NCBI GenBank assembly: GCA_004282995.1 | Contig: SHLU01000008.1 | Location: forward strand, 1 to 25,063 | Direction: 5' to 3' | Origin: Sphingomonadaceae bacterium | Lineage (GTDB): Bacteria; Pseudomonadota; Alphaproteobacteria; Sphingomonadales; Sphingomonadaceae | DNA: 25,063 nt | Shown here: positions 22,899 through 25,063 of the stretch, piece after piece | How positions within the stretch are numbered: the first letter of the stretch is position 1 | Layout of the letters: each line of letters opens with the position of its first letter | Made by a program: the position numbers and the translations under genes | Notes under the pieces: model-generated | Seen by the model: the letters and a program-made list of their open reading frames with translations, nothing else | Database searches by the model: none | What the model was told of the DNA's origin: nothing

Positions 22899-23213
22899 TC
22901 AATCCTGCGCCGCATAGGGCGTGTTCTTGACCAGCTTGCGGTTGTAGTCGGGCGCGCCGTCGTCCCACCAGGCGGGGCCGCGTTCGCCAAGGGCGACCTT
23001 GGCTTCGTGGACCTTGGCGCGGGCTGCCTTTTCGGCCGCTTCGTCACCTGCGCGGGTGGCCGCACCGACAGCACGGCGGGCATCCATCAGGGCGGTGACC
23101 CAGCGCTGCCGCTCGTTTTCCGGCAAATGCGGATTGGTGGCGCGCCAGAGGCGGCCATCGACGATGATGTAGCGTCCGTCGGCTGTGCGCTCGACCGGCG
23201 CGGTGCGGCCCAT
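22899..23213 (-). CDS. Conserved-looking 104-residue protein next to an HxlR regulator
   Basis: This small soluble protein starts MGRTAPVERTADGRYIIVDG, then has RLWRATNPHLPENERQRWV, an alanine-rich helical middle with alternating charges (44-76, a likely coiled or helical region), and GERGPAWWDDGAPDYNRK (77-93). The order of a beta-like head, a helix and a Trp-rich tail is familiar from small sphingomonad proteins of no known function. It starts one base after the stop of the HxlR-type gene, so it is the second gene of that minus-strand operon. Alternative ATG starts further upstream (23249) overlap the regulator. Function unknown. Confidence 0.75.
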   Translation of the reverse strand: MGRTAPVERTADGRYIIVDGRLWRATNPHLPENERQRWVTALMDARRAVGAATRAGDEAAEKAARAKVHEAKVALGERGPAWWDDGAPDYNRKLVKNTPYAAQD

Positions 23214-23214
23214 G

Positions 23215-23772
23215 CTATTCCGCGGCGATGGCGCCTTCGCCTTCGCCATCTTCGATCCAGGCGCGGCTCGCGTTGGGCATCTGCCCTTCCTGCCAATCGC
23301 GCTTGTCGGAAGGCAGGTCGGCACGGGCGATCATGTTGAGATCGGCTGGCCCAAGCAGACGGCCATCGTGCGACAGGATGCCGACAGGACCAACCGGCAG
23401 CCGGTCGCGTTCGTCAACCAGCACCGGATCGGTGGTGACGAAATCCGCGCCATATTTCTGGCCCCACTGGCGCAAGGCCAGCATGGCGGGCAGCAGGTCG
23501 AGCCCCTTCTTGGTCAGCCGGTATTCGATCCGTCGACGATCGTCAGGGTGCGGCTCGCGATCGAGAATGCCGTGCGCGACCAGCTTGCCGAGTCGGTTGG
23601 AGAGAATATTGCGAGCGATACCCAGCTCGTTGAGAAACTCCTCGAAGTGATGCAGGCCGTTGAAACTGGCGCGCAGGATCATGAAGCTCCAGCGCTCCCC
23701 CATCACTTCCAATGCTTCCGGCAAACCACATTCCTGCAGTTCGCGCAGCGGTTCTCTGACGTGGCCACCCAT
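23215..23772 (-). CDS. HxlR-family winged-helix transcriptional regulator
   Basis: HxlR/DUF24 proteins are MarR-like dimeric regulators that often sense redox or electrophiles through an N-terminal cysteine. The 185-residue protein has the family Cys15 (ECGLPEALEVMGERWSF), the helix-turn-helix FEEFLNELGIARNILSNRLGKL (43-64), and the wing HPDDRRRIEYRLTKKG (74-89). A C-terminal extension of about 75 residues (DRLPVGPVGILSHDGRLLG and beyond) is longer than in the minimal family. A promoter with an overlapping inverted site lies upstream (23790-23848), which suggests autoregulation. The neighbour at 22899 is cotranscribed; the divergent gene at 23978 may also be a target. Confidence 0.92.
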   Translation of the reverse strand: MGGHVREPLRELQECGLPEALEVMGERWSFMILRASFNGLHHFEEFLNELGIARNILSNRLGKLVAHGILDREPHPDDRRRIEYRLTKKGLDLLPAMLALRQWGQKYGADFVTTDPVLVDERDRLPVGPVGILSHDGRLLGPADLNMIARADLPSDKRDWQEGQMPNASRAWIEDGEGEGAIAAE

Positions 23773-23789
23773 ATATTCGGTCCTTTTTC

Positions 23790-23848
23790 TGCAACCTATC
23801 TAGCGCGGATTTCCGCTACGGCAAACTCGATACAAGTTTTAGGTTGCA
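23790..23848. promoter_or_regulatory. Probable HxlR operator: paired TAGGTTGCA sites
   Basis: TGCAACCTA (23790-23798) and TAGGTTGCA (23840-23848) are perfect 9-base inverted copies 41 bases apart in the gap between the HxlR-type gene and the divergent secreted-protein gene. The first overlaps the putative -10 of the regulator gene. The second is part of a GTTGCAAC palindrome (23843-23850). Such an arrangement fits a dimeric regulator binding two sites, possibly with looping. That the HxlR protein binds here is inference. Confidence 0.5.
23797..23824 (-). promoter_or_regulatory. Possible promoter of the HxlR-type gene
   Basis: On the minus strand TTGCCG (23824-23819) and TAGATA (23802-23797) are 16 bases apart, about 25 bases before the ATG at 23772. 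Only partial matches to consensus, but the overlap with the operator copy is suggestive. Confidence 0.35.
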
Positions 23849-23977
23849 ACTTAATAATTACCGCAGTAAGTAGCGATTCGCAACTGGTTATTCCGGCTGC
23901 CGATTGACCCCTGCCTGACCCCGCAAACAACCGGGGCCGGAGTGCCGACGATCATACAGAAGAAGGAACCCTCTCCC

Positions 23978-24322
23978 ATGACTACTCTTGCCAATGCCGC
24001 CCGTAACATCACCGTCGGCGGTCTCGCCGTGTTCTACACCGCGCTGACCTTTGGCGTGGCTACCACACCAGCCCCTGCGAACGCATTCGACGGGCACTAC
24101 TACCGAGCCGACTTTGCCGAGCCGGTTGATAGCGGCATCAAGGTCGTTCGCGGCACGGCCTGGGCTTGCGAGGGCACGACCTGTGTCGCCGACAAGGGCA
24201 CCTCGCGGCCGCTGATCATCTGCCAGCGCCTCGCCCAGAAGACCGGCGCGGTGACTAATTTTACCGTCAAAGGCGAAGAGCTGCCAGCCGAACAACTGGC
24301 CCAATGCCAAGCCAAAGGCTGA
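23978..24322 (+). CDS. CC_3452-like small secreted protein
   Basis: The 114-residue product has a signal peptide (MTTLANAARNITVGGLAVFY, cleavage after ANA at 34-36). The mature domain is FDGHYYRADFAEPV, VVRGTAWACEGTTCVAD and RPLIICQRLAQKTGAVTNF. Its four cysteines (64, 69, 82 and 110) can form two disulfides. This order matches small exported CC_3452-type proteins of alphaproteobacteria, whose function is unknown. I chose the ATG at 23978 over 23942 because the signal peptide begins there and GAAGGA lies upstream. It is divergent from the HxlR-type gene and ends at a strong terminator. The family name is from memory. Confidence 0.8.
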   Translation: MTTLANAARNITVGGLAVFYTALTFGVATTPAPANAFDGHYYRADFAEPVDSGIKVVRGTAWACEGTTCVADKGTSRPLIICQRLAQKTGAVTNFTVKGEELPAEQLAQCQAKG

Positions 24323-24373
24323 CGCCTGCCGATCCGACCACCCGCTCTCCTCCGTCCGGGCGGTCACGCCGAG

Positions 24374-24406
24374 GGCCTCCAGCATCCCCCAGCTGGAGGC
24401 CTTTTT
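24374..24406 (+). terminator. Rho-independent terminator after the CC_3452-like gene
   Basis: A perfect 10-bp stem (24374-24383 with 24392-24401) with an 8-base loop is followed by five T (24402-24406). It ends the plus-strand transcript just before the convergent HAD gene. No T run lies on the other side, so it acts mainly on the plus strand. Confidence 0.9.
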
Positions 24407-24410
24407 CGTC

Positions 24411-25031
24411 TCAGATCAGGTCCCTCTGCGCCAAATCGGCCTCGAGTGTCGGCGCATCGATGAAATGATGCACGTGCCAGCCGAGCGCGGCTGCAGCTTC
24501 GACATTAGCCGGATTGTCGTCGATGAACAGCATCGCTTCTGGCGAATGGCCGAATCGCTTGGCGGCCAGGCGGAAGATGCGCGCATCGGGTTTTGCCACC
24601 CGTTCAACGCCCGAAACGACAATCTCGCGCATGTGATCGAGGATCGGGAAAGTGGGCCGAAACTGCTGCCAGAAATCAGCCCCGAAATTGGTAATCGCAA
24701 ACAGTGACACATCGTTTGCGGCCAGCCGCTCAATTAGCGGGATGGTCCCCGGCACCGGGCCCGGGATCGAATCGTTGAACCGCGTTGCATAGTGATCGAT
24801 CGCATCGGCGTGGCGCGGGAACAGCGCCTTGCGCTCTGGGATCATGTCCGCCAGCGGCCTGCCGGCATCGTGCTGGAAGTGCCAGCTCTCGGTCACGACA
24901 TGGTCTGCCACCCAGTCGCGCTCAACCGGATCGTCGATGCACTTGGCCAGCAGATGGCGCAAATCCCACTGCGCAATGACACGACCGACATCGAACACCA
25001 CTGCATCGACGCTCGATACGAGCTGGTTCAC
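24411..25031 (-). CDS. HAD-superfamily hydrolase of the FDxGxV type
   Basis: HAD enzymes use an aspartate nucleophile on phosphate esters or halo-acids. The 206-residue protein has the Rossmann-like core and a short helical cap (about 22-88). It has motif I VVFDVGRVI (11-19), motif II ITNFG (113-117), motif III Lys147 in KPDARIF and motif IV FIDDNPANVEAA (169-180). The usual second Asp of motif I (DxD) is Gly16 here, as in YihX-like and epoxide-hydrolase-N-terminal type proteins, so Asp14 remains as nucleophile but the acid-base residue is missing or replaced. Substrate unknown. Starts at a GTG at 25031 with AGGAG seven bases upstream. It converges on the secreted-protein gene. Confidence 0.9.
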   Translation of the reverse strand: MNQLVSSVDAVVFDVGRVIAQWDLRHLLAKCIDDPVERDWVADHVVTESWHFQHDAGRPLADMIPERKALFPRHADAIDHYATRFNDSIPGPVPGTIPLIERLAANDVSLFAITNFGADFWQQFRPTFPILDHMREIVVSGVERVAKPDARIFRLAAKRFGHSPEAMLFIDDNPANVEAAAALGWHVHHFIDAPTLEADLAQRDLI

Positions 25032-25063
25032 ACGCCTTCTCCTGTCGCAAAACGGCTCCGGCC

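Overview
This window reads as a GC-rich alphaproteobacterial chromosome core, most likely from the order Sphingomonadales and plausibly the Erythrobacteraceae. That placement is my inference from gene order (ubiE/ubiB and coaBC-dut next to mutM, rpsT and dnaA; rpmH-rnpA-yidD-yidC-ysxC), from protein style, and from small lineage-type proteins such as the CC_3452-like secreted protein. No database search was possible.

Layout. Positions 1-563 hold the tail of an unidentified gene, a strong terminator and a small membrane protein. On the minus strand follow coaBC-dut (coenzyme A synthesis and dUTP removal) and ubiE-ubiB (ubiquinone synthesis), with a DUF4345-type membrane protein between them on the plus strand. 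From 5645 the plus strand carries mutM, rpsT, a 423-base AT-rich dnaA leader, dnaA and a MoeB/ThiF-type E1 enzyme. A minus-strand sirtuin (cobB) follows, then a translationally coupled plus-strand set dapB / small membrane protein / nth. From 12.4 to 19.8 kb everything is on the minus strand: rpmH-rnpA-yidD-yidC-ysxC (translation and membrane insertion), then a GST, an S1/P1 nuclease, dapE, a glutamate/aspartate-type symporter and a small protein. A secreted ClpP-like protein and comM are divergent at 20.7 kb. The last 2.7 kb is more accessory: a lower-GC lipoprotein, a 104-residue conserved-looking protein, an HxlR-type regulator with a probable operator, a CC_3452-like secreted protein and a HAD hydrolase.

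How the genes work together. The left half couples replication initiation (dnaA) with precursor sanitation and base-excision repair (dut, mutM, nth) and with respiratory quinone synthesis. dapB and dapE are two steps of lysine/meso-diaminopimelate synthesis for the cell wall. The rpmH cluster makes a ribosomal protein, the RNase P protein, the membrane insertase with its helper, and a ribosome-assembly GTPase.

I found no convincing new multi-gene system, mobile element, CRISPR array, tRNA or rRNA. The observations most worth a second look are a ~175-residue acidic insert inside CoaBC, a MutM zinc finger lacking one cysteine, nested inverted repeats with degenerate DnaA-box-like words just after dnaA, a paired operator in front of the HxlR gene, and the low-GC lipoprotein.
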